DNA from: Bradyrhizobium sp. sBnM-33 | GTDB taxonomy: Bacteria > Pseudomonadota > Alphaproteobacteria > Rhizobiales > Xanthobacteraceae | Length of the DNA: 64,000 bases | Reading direction: 5' to 3' | NCBI RefSeq assembly: GCF_032917945.1 | Contig: NZ_CP136624.1 | Coordinates: 6,014,001-6,078,000 of the forward strand | Shown here: positions 39,074 to 47,287 of the stretch, piece after piece | Layout of the letters: each line of letters begins with the position of its first letter | Position numbering within the stretch: the stretch's first letter is position 1 | Program-made: the position numbers and the translations under genes | Notes under the pieces: model-generated | Seen by the model: only the letters and a program-made list of their open reading frames with translations | Told to the model about the DNA's origin: nothing | The model's database searches: none

Positions 39074-39640
39074 TTGCAAGGCGACTCCGAGATTCTATTC
39101 TGGCGCCGAACGGACGTCGTCGGACTGGAGCGATTGATGCTCCATATTTCCGCTGACGCGGTCTTGGCAGAGTCGACCGTGATCTGCGTGGAGGACGGCG
39201 GCTTTCGCCTCGACCACCGATGGAGACTGACGCCTGACTGGCGAGCTCAATCGCTGGACGTAGACCGGTGGGGCCCGGCCGGCCACATTCACCTCACTCT
39301 TGAGCGGATGGATGGCGGGTGGCGCGTTAACGGCCAACAACGTCCCGATCTCGACGGTGCGGAAGAGCCCGACCTTTCGGTCACCCCCTTCTGCAACACC
39401 TTCCCTATCCGCCGGATACCTGCCGGAGCCCGACAGAGTCGCATACTCGATACCTGCTTCGTGGACGGTGCGGCCATGACGATACAGCGCTCCCGTCAAC
39501 GATACGACCGTCTCGGTCCCGATCGGGTGCGTTACGTGGATCTCGGGGTCTCGGCAGGCTTTGAGGCGGAGCTCGAGGTGGATAATCGGGGTCTGGTGCT
39601 TCGATATCAGCACCTTTTCGAACGCGCGACGCCTATCTGA
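39074..39640 (+). CDS. Putative glycolipid-binding domain protein (DUF1089)
   Basis: This protein of about 188 residues belongs to the putative glycolipid-binding family (PF06475). Diagnostic stretches are HRWRLTPDWRAQSLDVDRWG and DLSVTPFCNTFPIRRI. Family members often begin near the ILFWRRTD segment, so TTG 39074, preceded by GAGG, is favoured over GTG 39014. It is cytosolic with no signal peptide. Its biochemical role is not established. Confidence 0.8.
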   Translation: MQGDSEILFWRRTDVVGLERLMLHISADAVLAESTVICVEDGGFRLDHRWRLTPDWRAQSLDVDRWGPAGHIHLTLERMDGGWRVNGQQRPDLDGAEEPDLSVTPFCNTFPIRRIPAGARQSRILDTCFVDGAAMTIQRSRQRYDRLGPDRVRYVDLGVSAGFEAELEVDNRGLVLRYQHLFERATPI

Positions 39641-39706
39641 AGAAGGTGTTGCGATAAATCGCTGACCAAAAGCCGTCCTGCCGAACTGACTAATCAGCGA
39701 ACTGCC

Positions 39707-40018
39707 TCATGGGGTCGAACGCCTGATCCGGTCGCGCCGCCCTGCTCGGCGGCCCGAGATCAGCTTCAGCCAGGGCGCCGAATGGAAGGCGCTCATCAGC
39801 AAGTACATCGGCACCATGCCGCCCACCGGAGATGCGTTTGCAGCCGAGCAAAGCGGATCCAGCGGGCCACCGCCAACCACAGCGGTAAGCAGCGCCATGA
39901 TTGCGAAGGTCGGCGCGGCCGCAAGCGATAGCCATCTGACTATGCCGGCCGCGGCCGCGGTGCCCTCGTCATCACAGCTCGCCGCGTCGGGCGCGTTGCT
40001 GTGACGGGCCTTGGTCAT
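39707..40018 (-). CDS. Small membrane protein of unknown function
   Basis: This 103-residue protein has two hydrophobic helices (VRWLSLAAAPTFAIMALLTAV and GGMVPMYLLMSAFHSAPWL) and a basic C-terminus. Its ATG overlaps the stop of the DUF899 gene (ATGA), so it is the last gene of the ArsR-SRPBCC-DUF899 operon. It is not assigned to a family with confidence. Confidence 0.7.
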   Translation of the reverse strand: MTKARHSNAPDAASCDDEGTAAAAGIVRWLSLAAAPTFAIMALLTAVVGGGPLDPLCSAANASPVGGMVPMYLLMSAFHSAPWLKLISGRRAGRRDRIRRSTP

Positions 40019-40764
40019 GACTTCCCATTTGCGCTCTGCTTCCGGAACGCGGCCTCTCCGGCGTCCGACACCTCGACCCACCTCTTGTCGGGCGCGGCGC
40101 CTTCGACGTAGCTGTCGTGCCAATTCCACCACTTGTAGGTCGGCGTCTGAGGATATCCCTCGGGCGAGTCCTCCCAGACCTCCTGGCGGCCGAGCGGCGT
40201 GATGTCGAGGTAATTCCAGGTGCCTCCCATCTGCTCGTCGCCGCGGTTGTTGATGAAGTAGGTGCGGTAGATCTTGTTGCCGTCGCGGAAGAACACGTTA
40301 GTGCCGTGCCATTCGCCGACATCGAAATCGGCATCGAAGCTGTCCGTGATGGTGTACCAGGGGATCAGCTCCCATCCCATTCGCTTCTTCAGGCGCGCGA
40401 TATCCGCCTGCGGCGCGCGCGAGGCGAACACGAGTGTAGTATCGCGCGCGTTGAGATGGGCGGGATGAGCGATCTGGTCGGCCACCATTGAGCAGCCGCG
40501 GCAGGCATGGTCGGGCCAGCCGAACACGCCGGGCTCGAAGAAGGCGCGGTAGAGGATCAACTGATGACGGCCTTCAAACAAGTCGAGCAAGCTCGCCTGG
40601 CCGTTGGGCCCCTCGAACCTGTACTCCTTCTCCACGGGCAGCCACGGCATCCGACGACGCTCGGCGGCGAGCGCGTCACGGGAGCGGGTCAAGACCTTTT
40701 CCTTCACGAGCAATTGCTGGCGGGCTGCTTCCCATTCCTGTGCCGAAACGGTGTTAATCTGCAT
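40015..40764 (-). CDS. DUF899 family (thioredoxin-like) protein
   Basis: This 249-residue protein of the DUF899 family has a thioredoxin-like fold. The PDHACRGCSMVADQI segment holds a C-x2-C like the thioredoxin active site, and the C-terminal YKWWNWHDSYVEG is characteristic. ATG 40764 follows a strong AGGAGG. It is the third gene of the ArsR operon and probably acts in a stress response controlled by that regulator. Confidence 0.92.
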   Translation of the reverse strand: MQINTVSAQEWEAARQQLLVKEKVLTRSRDALAAERRRMPWLPVEKEYRFEGPNGQASLLDLFEGRHQLILYRAFFEPGVFGWPDHACRGCSMVADQIAHPAHLNARDTTLVFASRAPQADIARLKKRMGWELIPWYTITDSFDADFDVGEWHGTNVFFRDGNKIYRTYFINNRGDEQMGGTWNYLDITPLGRQEVWEDSPEGYPQTPTYKWWNWHDSYVEGAAPDKRWVEVSDAGEAAFRKQSANGKS

Positions 40765-40814
40765 GGCTAACCTCCTATTTGTCGCGATACTTGTTGCTTG
40801 AATGACTTGCAGCG

Positions 40815-41348
40815 TCAGGCCGGCAGACGCGCGTCGTATTCCTTCATGAGGCCGCTCCAGCCATCCCAGAACGGCGCCGGCTCCTCTCCGCTCGCACGGG
40901 CGACCAGAACATCGAGATGCATGTGCCAACCGGCCATGTGCTTGAGCAGCGTGGCGCGGTCGGGGAAGCGCCGATGGATGATCGTGAGCAGCACGCCCTT
41001 GCCTTTGGGCTCCAGTTCGAACGTGACGTCACCGGTACTGTTCCAGGTGATCGACAATTTTCGGGGTGGATCGAACTCGGTAATCCGGCTCTGCATGCGA
41101 TGCTCGCCGCCAAAGCCGGCCGGGGCCTTGCCGGGCGGATCCGTCAATTCGTCGTTGCGCCAGACGAGCTCGAAGGGCGCGCCGAGCTTCGTGTCCATGT
41201 CGCCTGCCGCCAGCCATTTGCGGCGCAACTCGCTGTCGGTGAGATAGGCCCAGATGCGCTCGATCGGGCCGGGCAGCAGCCGCTGGATTTTCAGCGTCGT
41301 GGGCTCGGGCAGGCTGCCGTACGCGTCGGGCTTTGTCGTTGAATTCAT
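40815..41348 (-). CDS. SRPBCC (AHSA1-like) family protein
   Basis: This 177-residue START-like fold protein has LPGPIERIWAYLTDSELRRK at the N-terminus and a hydrophobic ligand cavity. Proteins of this kind are regularly encoded right after an ArsR regulator, as here with a 4 bp gap. It probably binds a hydrophobic ligand or acts as a stress-response partner. ATG 41348 is clear. Confidence 0.9.
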   Translation of the reverse strand: MNSTTKPDAYGSLPEPTTLKIQRLLPGPIERIWAYLTDSELRRKWLAAGDMDTKLGAPFELVWRNDELTDPPGKAPAGFGGEHRMQSRITEFDPPRKLSITWNSTGDVTFELEPKGKGVLLTIIHRRFPDRATLLKHMAGWHMHLDVLVARASGEEPAPFWDGWSGLMKEYDARLPA

Positions 41349-41352
41349 TGCT

Positions 41353-41718
41353 CTACTCCGTCACCGATTTTGATTTGGGTTTTGCTTTCGCCCTGTCCTC
41401 TTCGCGCAGCAGAGCTTCCAGCCTGTCGAGCTTTGCGGTCCAGAAACGCTCGTAACGCTTCAGCCATGCATCGGCTTCCGCGAGCCGCGCCGCCTCGAGG
41501 CGGCAGAGATGGGAGCGACCGCGGATCGTGCGTTTGACGAGACCAGCGTTCTCCAGCACCCGCACGTGTTTCGAGGCGCCGGCGAAGCTCATGCGAAACG
41601 GCGTCGCCAATTCCCCGATTGTCAGTTCCCGTTCCGCCAGACGACCAAGCATGGCCCGCCGCGTTGGATCCGCGAGGGCGTGAAAAACGGCGTCGAGACG
41701 GGCATTACGTTCAACCAT
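41353..41718 (-). CDS. ArsR family transcriptional regulator
   Basis: This 121-residue winged-helix regulator (ADPTRRAMLGRLAERELTIG, SFAGASKHVRVLENAGLVKR) lacks the metal-binding cysteines of ArsR/SmtB and belongs to the SRPBCC-linked group. ATG 41718 is chosen over ATG 41730 because the upstream ATG falls inside a predicted -10 hexamer, so translation probably begins at or near the transcript 5' end. It should repress its own operon through the twin operators described at 41711-41767. Confidence 0.88.
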   Translation of the reverse strand: MVERNARLDAVFHALADPTRRAMLGRLAERELTIGELATPFRMSFAGASKHVRVLENAGLVKRTIRGRSHLCRLEAARLAEADAWLKRYERFWTAKLDRLEALLREEDRAKAKPKSKSVTE

Positions 41719-41767
41719 GTGGTTTAACATAGTCGCGCGGCGCTAATTGTCAACCAATCGGTTTAAC
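41711..41767 (-). promoter_or_regulatory. ArsR promoter with twin operators and probable leaderless start
   Basis: On the minus strand, TTGACA (41753-41748) and TATGTT (41731-41726) are separated by 16 bp and would start transcription near 41718, the ArsR start codon. Two copies of TCAACC-N4-GGTTTAAC lie at 41711-41728 and 41750-41767, 39 bp apart. One covers the -35 and the other the -10 and start codon. The layout fits autorepression. Confidence 0.75.
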
Positions 41768-41816
41768 GTTTTCGTGATGAGAGAATGAGGGTTTGAGCTG
41801 CTATAACGCAGTAAAA

Positions 41817-42905
41817 CTAGCCGTCCGGTACGGTGTACACGGCGCAGGGAGACGCAATGCCGCGCAGCGTACGCGTTCCCAGCGGGATCAGTTTTGTGGT
41901 GGTTTCTGCGGCGAGTGCGCTTGATATCAGCACCGTTCGGCCAAGCGGCCGACAAAGCCCTTCCAGCCGGCTCACCAGATTGACCGCGGGGCCGATCGCC
42001 GTGAAATCCAGCCGGTCGGCCGCACCGACATTGCCCCACAGAATTTCACCGAGATGCAATGCCACGCCGAACGACAGCGGCGGCAGCCCCTGCTCTCTCC
42101 GTGCGTCGCCGAGATGCGCCATTCCGGCCTGCGCGGAAGCGATGGCCCGGAGCGCAGCGTCGCAGGCATCGCGGGGAGATGGGCCGGTGACCGGAAAGAT
42201 CGCCAGCACGCCGTCGCCGATGAATTTCAACACCTCGCCGCCGAAGGCATGGACAGCGCCGGCAATGCAATCGAACCAAGCGCCGAGCGCGGCAATCACC
42301 GCCGCGGGGGGCTCGGCCTCGGACAGTGCCGTGAAGCCGCGTAGATCGGCAAACAGCAGCGCGGCCCGGATCGTCTCGCCGACCTCACGCCGCAGCGGGC
42401 CCGTCAGCACGCGCGCGGCGCTCCGCTTGCCGAGATAAGCTTCGAGCGCAGCGGTCACGGTCGCGCGCGCCGAAAGCGCGGCGAGCGGCGCTGCAGCGAA
42501 GCGGGCGGCATCGCGCAGGCGATCAGACTCCGGTTGCGTGAACGGCTGCGGTCCGATCCAGCCGAGCATCGGCCCGTCCGATCCCGGGCTCACTTTATCT
42601 TCATGCACCGCTCCGCCGGCGAGCCCGGCCAACCAGCTCCGGCCGGCGTCGCCGGACAAATCCCCCGCCGCGCCGAATCCCGCCGGCGCAAATCCCACGG
42701 CCTCGATCACCGCCCCATTTTCCGCCCGCCATAGCCAGGTCCGGCGGGCGACGATCGGATGCGGCACGGCGAGCGTCAGCGCGCCGCCGGCGAGCGGCAC
42801 GCCGTCCTCGATCAGGCGCGTGCCGAGTTCGGCGAGGAACCGGTCGGCGCCCGGTGAAGCGCTGGCTGCGTCTACCAGCCATGTCAGCGTCGGACTCAGT
42901 TGCAT
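41817..42905 (-). CDS. Class III adenylate/guanylate cyclase
   Basis: This cyclase of about 362 residues has an N-terminal region of about 170 residues without obvious membrane segments and a C-terminal CHD domain. Catalytic aspartates are in LLFADLRGFTALSE and FIGDGVLAIFP. The late Asn/Arg are in FTAIGPAVNLVSRLEGL. ATG 42905 is chosen; a GTG at 42962 is an alternative. The N-terminal part may be a small-molecule sensor. It is the third such cyclase in the window. Confidence 0.85.
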   Translation of the reverse strand: MQLSPTLTWLVDAASASPGADRFLAELGTRLIEDGVPLAGGALTLAVPHPIVARRTWLWRAENGAVIEAVGFAPAGFGAAGDLSGDAGRSWLAGLAGGAVHEDKVSPGSDGPMLGWIGPQPFTQPESDRLRDAARFAAAPLAALSARATVTAALEAYLGKRSAARVLTGPLRREVGETIRAALLFADLRGFTALSEAEPPAAVIAALGAWFDCIAGAVHAFGGEVLKFIGDGVLAIFPVTGPSPRDACDAALRAIASAQAGMAHLGDARREQGLPPLSFGVALHLGEILWGNVGAADRLDFTAIGPAVNLVSRLEGLCRPLGRTVLISSALAAETTTKLIPLGTRTLRGIASPCAVYTVPDG

Positions 42906-43009
42906 GGATCGATCATGCGGCAGCGACGTTGCATTGTCACCCACGGCACTTACCTTAGGCACTCGCTGGTTGCATCAGCGCGCCCTGCCAATGACCCACG
43001 AGGCTTTCG

Positions 43010-43465
43010 ATGACTGAATCGTTTGTGCTCCAGCGCGAGACCCACATCGCCGCACCCCGCGCCAGCGTGTTCGCCTTCCTGACGGACCCTGAGAAGATCG
43101 TGCAATGGATGGGCAGCGAGGCAGTGACGGAGATGCATCCGGGTGGCATGTACCTCCTGAAAGGCGTCGGCAGCGCCACGGCGCGCGGCGCATTCCGCGA
43201 AGTCATACCGGTTCACCGCCTCGCTTATAGCTTTGGCTGGGAAGGCAACGAGGAAGTGCCGCCGGGATCGGGCCTGATCGAGATCGATCTGATCGAACGG
43301 GACGGCGGCACGCTGCTGCGCATGACCCATAGCGGCCTGCCCACCGAGGCAACCCGCGACAGCCATTCCAAGGGCTGGGCGCACTATCTCGATAGACTAA
43401 CCAAGGTAGCCGTCGGCCAGGACCCCGGACCGGACCGAGGACCGAGTGGCACACGCAACGCGTAA
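43010..43465 (+). CDS. SRPBCC (AHSA1-like) family protein
   Basis: This 151-residue START-like protein begins MTESFVLQRETHIAAPRASV and has FAFLTDPEKIVQWMGSEAV, a typical AHSA1 pattern. It has no ArsR neighbour, unlike the copy at 40815-41348. It lies in the gap between the cyclase and the GNAT gene. The ligand is unknown. Confidence 0.85.
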   Translation: MTESFVLQRETHIAAPRASVFAFLTDPEKIVQWMGSEAVTEMHPGGMYLLKGVGSATARGAFREVIPVHRLAYSFGWEGNEEVPPGSGLIEIDLIERDGGTLLRMTHSGLPTEATRDSHSKGWAHYLDRLTKVAVGQDPGPDRGPSGTRNA

Positions 43466-43514
43466 GGATGGTGTCGGTCAAGCCGTGCATCGCTGGACGA
43501 TCAGTCCTGCTTTT

Positions 43515-44195
43515 TCAACACCGTACGTGAAGACGGCGCCGGATTTCCATCCCCTGCCGCCGGTAGAGCGCAATGGCTGAGTGATTGTCAGTGAAGACGT
43601 GCAGGAACGGAATTTCGCCGCGCGATACGATCTGGCGGGAGATGGCGGATAGCAGCATTCGCCCGTAACCGCGGCCGCGGTGGGATGGATGCACGCACAC
43701 CGCGGTGATCTCGGTGTAGCCGGCTGGCTTCATCCGCTCGCCGATCATGGCGGCAAGCTGGCCGTCGATGCGGATGCCGAGAAAGGTGCCGAGCTCATGG
43801 GTCCGCGCGTTGAACGGTCCCGGCTTGGTGAGCGCGGTCAATTCGATCATGTCGGGCACGTCGTTGACACCGAGGGTGACGATATCGACGCCGTGCGCTG
43901 GTGTTTCAACCTGCGTTCCAACAATCATCTGCTCGCCGGTGTCCGCCAGCGCGATTCTGAATTCGGCAGGCGGGTTCACGGGATCCGGCGTGAACAGCAC
44001 GGCGATGTCCTGCGGCGACATCAGCCCGGCGAGCGCAGCAAAGCTTTCAGCCGACGCGTCCGCTATCGCTGCGAAGGGCGTGATCTCAGTCGGATAGCGC
44101 CGCGCGCGGTCATCGCCTTCAGCCAACGCCCGCTGCGTGGTCGTGAGCGCCGTCCAGATCGGATAATCGAGGGGGTGGTCAGGTCGAACGGACAT
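43515..44195 (-). CDS. GNAT family N-acetyltransferase
   Basis: This 226-residue protein has a C-terminal GNAT domain with the acetyl-CoA pyrophosphate loop CVHPSHRGRGYGRML (Q/R-x2-G-x-G/A type) and ends with IALYRRQGMEIRRRLHVRC. The N-terminal half may be a second, degenerate GNAT fold, as in FR47-like acetyltransferases. The substrate is unknown. It is followed, on the same strand, by the broken SDR gene upstream. Confidence 0.85.
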   Translation of the reverse strand: MSVRPDHPLDYPIWTALTTTQRALAEGDDRARRYPTEITPFAAIADASAESFAALAGLMSPQDIAVLFTPDPVNPPAEFRIALADTGEQMIVGTQVETPAHGVDIVTLGVNDVPDMIELTALTKPGPFNARTHELGTFLGIRIDGQLAAMIGERMKPAGYTEITAVCVHPSHRGRGYGRMLLSAISRQIVSRGEIPFLHVFTDNHSAIALYRRQGMEIRRRLHVRC

Positions 44196-44225
44196 CGGCT
44201 GCCCTCATTCACTCAATTGCATGCG

Positions 44226-45202
44226 CTACCGGTAATCGCCGAGGTCTGCGATCTTGCCACCTTCCCTCACTTCAGCAGTGTAGCGCCAAATGTCGGGCTG
44301 TGAGCCGTCTAGATCTGTAAAGCCATAGTGGCGGGCGAGCTCGCCGGAGCTGACTGATTTCTGATTCCATTTGTTGCGAGCCGGATCGGCGGCGAGTGCA
44401 GCCACGGCGCGGCCGATGTAACGCGGCGACTCCGACAGCGCGAAATCGGGCGGCGCCTGGTGCCTGCCGCCTCCCCGCTCCGCCAGCGCCTCGCGCCAGT
44501 TCGTTTCGGTGACGCCGAAATTCTCCAGCATCATCTCGGAGCGCAGCCAACCAGGCGTGATCGCAACCGCGGTGGGCCCGCGCGGTGCGAGTTCGTGACC
44601 TTGCGAGTAGGCGAGGCGGTTCACGCTCTGCTTGACGAGGTCGTAAAACACCGAGATCCGGTAATGCTGCGCGTTGTAGTCGGCGGTGCCGTCGGTGACT
44701 TCGACAAGCAGGCCGCCTCCTTTCGCGATCAGCAGCGGCAACAGATAATGCGAGGTCACCAGATGCGTCTCGATGCCGAGCCGCAGAATCCGCAATCCCT
44801 TTTGCAGATCGAGCTTCCAGATCGGCGTATTCCATTCGCCGGGCCCGCCCTTCAGCCGTTCGGCGCCCCAGATGTCGTTCACCAGCACGTCGATGTGGCC
44901 ATGCTCGGCGCGGATACGCTCGGCCAGCGCCGCGACCTGCAAGGTTCGAGATGATCAACGGCGAAGGCTACGCCTTTGCCGCCGAGGCTGGTCACGAGTT
45001 CGGCCGTCTCCTCGATCGTCTCCGGCCGGTTATAATCGGATCGCGTTGGAGCATCGGCGCGAGCGCTGCTGCGTCCCGTGCAGACCACCGTCGCTCCCGC
45101 CTCTCCCAGCGCGGCGGCAATGCCACGGCCGGCGCCGCGCGTCGCGCCCGCCACCACGGCGATACGTCCGGCAAGCGCGCCTTCACGTGAGACCACGCTC
45201 AT
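44226..45202 (-). pseudogene. SDR family oxidoreductase with a frameshift
   Basis: The first frame (ATG 45202) begins MSVVSREGALAGRIAVVAGATRGAGRGIAA, a standard SDR start with the cofactor motif, and runs to VDHLEP. The SDR then continues in a second frame as QVAALAERIRAEHGHIDVLVNDIWG down to the stop at 44226. The catalytic YDLVK is in the second part. The break is near 44945. Translated together they form one SDR of about 320 residues. A sequencing error cannot be excluded. Confidence 0.8.
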
Positions 45203-45259
45203 CCTCCCCTCACCTTCACGCGCCGCTGCAGTCCGATCGCATCGAAGCGCCTGCGCGCA

Positions 45260-45784
45260 TCATTCCGTTTTCTCTGCCGTCGCCTTGATCAGATTGTCGC
45301 GGAGCGTGACGACGTTTTCCTGCAGCCGCGCGAACTCGTCGGGCTTCAGTCCGGTAGAGGCCACGAGATTCATGTGCATGCCCTTCTCGCGCAGCCGGCG
45401 GCCAGCCTCGGTCAGGCTGATGCGCACCTGCCGCTCGTCCGCGGGATCGCGCTGGCGGCGCAGATAGCCCATCTGCTCCAGCTTTTTCAGGATCGGCGTC
45501 AGCGTGTTGGATTCCAGGAACATCTTCTCGCCAAGCTCGCTCACGGTCTGGCCGTCCTGCTCCCACAATGCCACGATCGCGATCCATTGCGGGTACGTCA
45601 GGCCGAGTTCGTCGAGGCCCTTTTTGTAGGCCCGCCCGAAGGCAAGGTTGGCCGAGTAGATCGCAAAACACAGGAAATCGCCAAGCCGCCGCTCGCCTGC
45701 GGCTGGCTTCGGCTTCTGACTGGCCTTTGAATTGTCTCTCGAATTGTCCCTGGAACCGGTCCGGAGCCCGTCACTCAGTTTCAT
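45260..45784 (-). CDS. OhrR-like MarR family transcriptional regulator
   Basis: This protein of about 174 residues contains the OhrR-type N-terminal motif FLCFAIYSANLAFGRAYKK with the reactive C39, and the winged helix LTYPQWIAIVALWEQDGQTV and ADERQVRISLTEAGRRL. OhrR proteins are repressors inactivated by organic peroxides or hypochlorite through that Cys. The leader has a short duplication RDNSRDNSK. ATG 45784 follows GGAAAGGACG. It is divergent from the VOC gene, with palindromic operators in between. Confidence 0.88.
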   Translation of the reverse strand: MKLSDGLRTGSRDNSRDNSKASQKPKPAAGERRLGDFLCFAIYSANLAFGRAYKKGLDELGLTYPQWIAIVALWEQDGQTVSELGEKMFLESNTLTPILKKLEQMGYLRRQRDPADERQVRISLTEAGRRLREKGMHMNLVASTGLKPDEFARLQENVVTLRDNLIKATAEKTE

Positions 45785-45833
45785 GGAAGTCGTCCTTTCC
45801 GACACGAACATGTGAAGTCTCGCATCCATATAT

Positions 45834-45914
45834 ATCGTGTCCGATTAAATCGGAAGGCTTGACACTCCCCCTGAGAGCACCTTATGTAGCGCACACGATC
45901 ATATCGTACACGAT
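45834..45914. promoter_or_regulatory. MarR-type operators and divergent promoter
   Basis: ACACGAT occurs at 45893-45899 and 45908-45914, and its inverse ATCGTGT at 45834-45840. ACGAT-CAT-ATCGT (45895-45907) and ATCGT-AC-ACGAT (45903-45914) are overlapping palindromes. A rightward promoter TTGACA (45859-45864) with a poor -10 TATGTA (45883-45888) would place its start on the palindromes. The CCGATTAAATCGG palindrome at 45841-45853 lies next to the leftward promoter. Confidence 0.65.
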
Positions 45915-45962
45915 ACAAATGGCGGGAAGCATTCTCGCCACCCCAACATCAAGGAGAGAACT

Positions 45963-46658
45963 ATGTCAGACCTCAAGGAACGCACCAGTACCACCTCTGC
46001 TGAAACCAAGGCCGCGCCTGCGGTCGACCTGAAGCTCGAAGTCATCGTCATCCCCGTTTCCGACGTCGACCGCGCCAAGCAGTTTTACGCAAAACTCGGC
46101 TGGCGGCTCGACGCCGATTTCGCTGGCCCCGACGATTACCGCGTGATCCAGTTCACGCCGCCCGGCTCCAACGCTTCGGTTATCTTCGGCAAGAACGTCA
46201 CCCCTGCCGCGCCCGGCTCAGCACAGGGTCTTTATCTGATCGTCTCGGACATCGAGGCCGCCCGCAACGAGTTGCTCGGCCGCGGTGTTGCGATCAGTGA
46301 AGCGTTTCACGCCAGCGGTAACGTGCATGTCGGTTCGGATGAGCCCTATCTGTTCGGGCGGGTCCGGCTGAGCGGCCCGGATCCGGAACGCGGCAGCTAT
46401 CGCTCCTATGCCTCGTTCAGCGACCCCGACGGCAATGGCTGGCTACTGCAGGAAGTCACCGCGCGATTGCCCGGGCGCGTCGATGCTAACGCGACGGCTT
46501 TCAATTCGTCGGCTGATCTCGCGAGCGCACTGCGCCGTGCGGCGGCTGCCCATGGCGAGTACGAGAAGCGCAATGGCGGCCAGCACGATGAGAACTGGCC
46601 GGACTGGTACGCCGAATACATCGTCCGCGAGCAGGCGGGCCAACAGCAGGCGGCATGA
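45963..46658 (+). CDS. VOC (glyoxalase-like) family protein
   Basis: This 231-residue protein has one VOC domain (LKLEVIVIPVSDVDRAKQFY to FSDPDGNGWLLQEVTARLPG) followed by a helical tail of about 60 residues (AHGEYEKRNGGQHDENWPDW). The metal-ligand positions are partly retained. It starts at ATG 45963 after AAGGAGAGA. Because it shares an intergenic region with the OhrR-like gene, it is likely induced by oxidants. A cupin gene follows. Confidence 0.88.
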   Translation: MSDLKERTSTTSAETKAAPAVDLKLEVIVIPVSDVDRAKQFYAKLGWRLDADFAGPDDYRVIQFTPPGSNASVIFGKNVTPAAPGSAQGLYLIVSDIEAARNELLGRGVAISEAFHASGNVHVGSDEPYLFGRVRLSGPDPERGSYRSYASFSDPDGNGWLLQEVTARLPGRVDANATAFNSSADLASALRRAAAAHGEYEKRNGGQHDENWPDWYAEYIVREQAGQQQAA

Positions 46659-46718
46659 GCAGGCTTTGCGATCGTTGCACGCAAGTTCGATGAAATTCCC
46701 AAAACCAAGGAGATCAAC

Positions 46719-47129
46719 ATGACTAGGATGAATAAGGTGCAACTCATGGCGATGGCGGCGATTGTTGCCGGAGCCGTTCTGACACCGTTTGCCGCGCCGG
46801 CGCAGCAGGCGGGGGTCACGCGCACCGATCTGCAGCGGCATGATCTCAGCGCATTCGGGCGCGAGGCCATTCAGGTCCGCGTCGACCTCGCCCCCGGCGT
46901 GGCGTTCGGCAAGCACACGCATCCCGGCGAAGAGATCATCTATGTCCTCGAGGGTCAGCTCGAATATCAGCTCGGGGACAAACCGCCGGTTACACTCAAG
47001 GCCGGCGACGTTCTGTTCATTCCAGCCGGCACACCCCATTCGGCCAGGAATCCCGGCAACGTCACCGGCAGCGAACTCGCCACCTACATCGTCGAAAAAG
47101 GCAAGCCGCTTCTCACATTGCTGAAGTGA
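46719..47129 (+). CDS. Secreted cupin domain protein
   Basis: This 136-residue protein has a signal peptide (VQLMAMAAIVAGAVLTPFAA, cleaved at PAQQAG) and one cupin_2 domain. Metal-binding motifs are GVAFGKHTHPGEEIIYVLEG and GDVLFIPAGTPHSARN. It probably works in the periplasm. ATG 46719 follows AAGGAG. It lies 60 bp downstream of the VOC gene, so co-regulation by the OhrR-like protein is likely. Confidence 0.88.
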   Translation: MTRMNKVQLMAMAAIVAGAVLTPFAAPAQQAGVTRTDLQRHDLSAFGREAIQVRVDLAPGVAFGKHTHPGEEIIYVLEGQLEYQLGDKPPVTLKAGDVLFIPAGTPHSARNPGNVTGSELATYIVEKGKPLLTLLK

Positions 47130-47189
47130 CGTGCACGACCTGCTATGCCCGATCGTCTGTCGGACATCGCACGCTTATCAGCCCAGTAG

Positions 47190-47259
47190 ATGGGTGGAGC
47201 GAAGCGATATCCATTTCGTCTTGCGCCATAATCGATGGGTATCGCTTCGCTCCACCCAT
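47190..47259. terminator. 20 bp perfect inverted repeat between convergent genes
   Basis: ATGGGTGGAGCGAAGCGATA (47190-47209) and its exact inverse (47240-47259) form a 20 bp stem with a 30-base loop that carries further partial complementarity. It lies between the cupin stop and the MFS stop and probably terminates both transcripts. The sequence type is a REP-like repeat found at many Bradyrhizobium gene ends. Confidence 0.75.
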
Positions 47260-47287
47260 CCTACGCGCTGATCAACCCGGCGACGTC

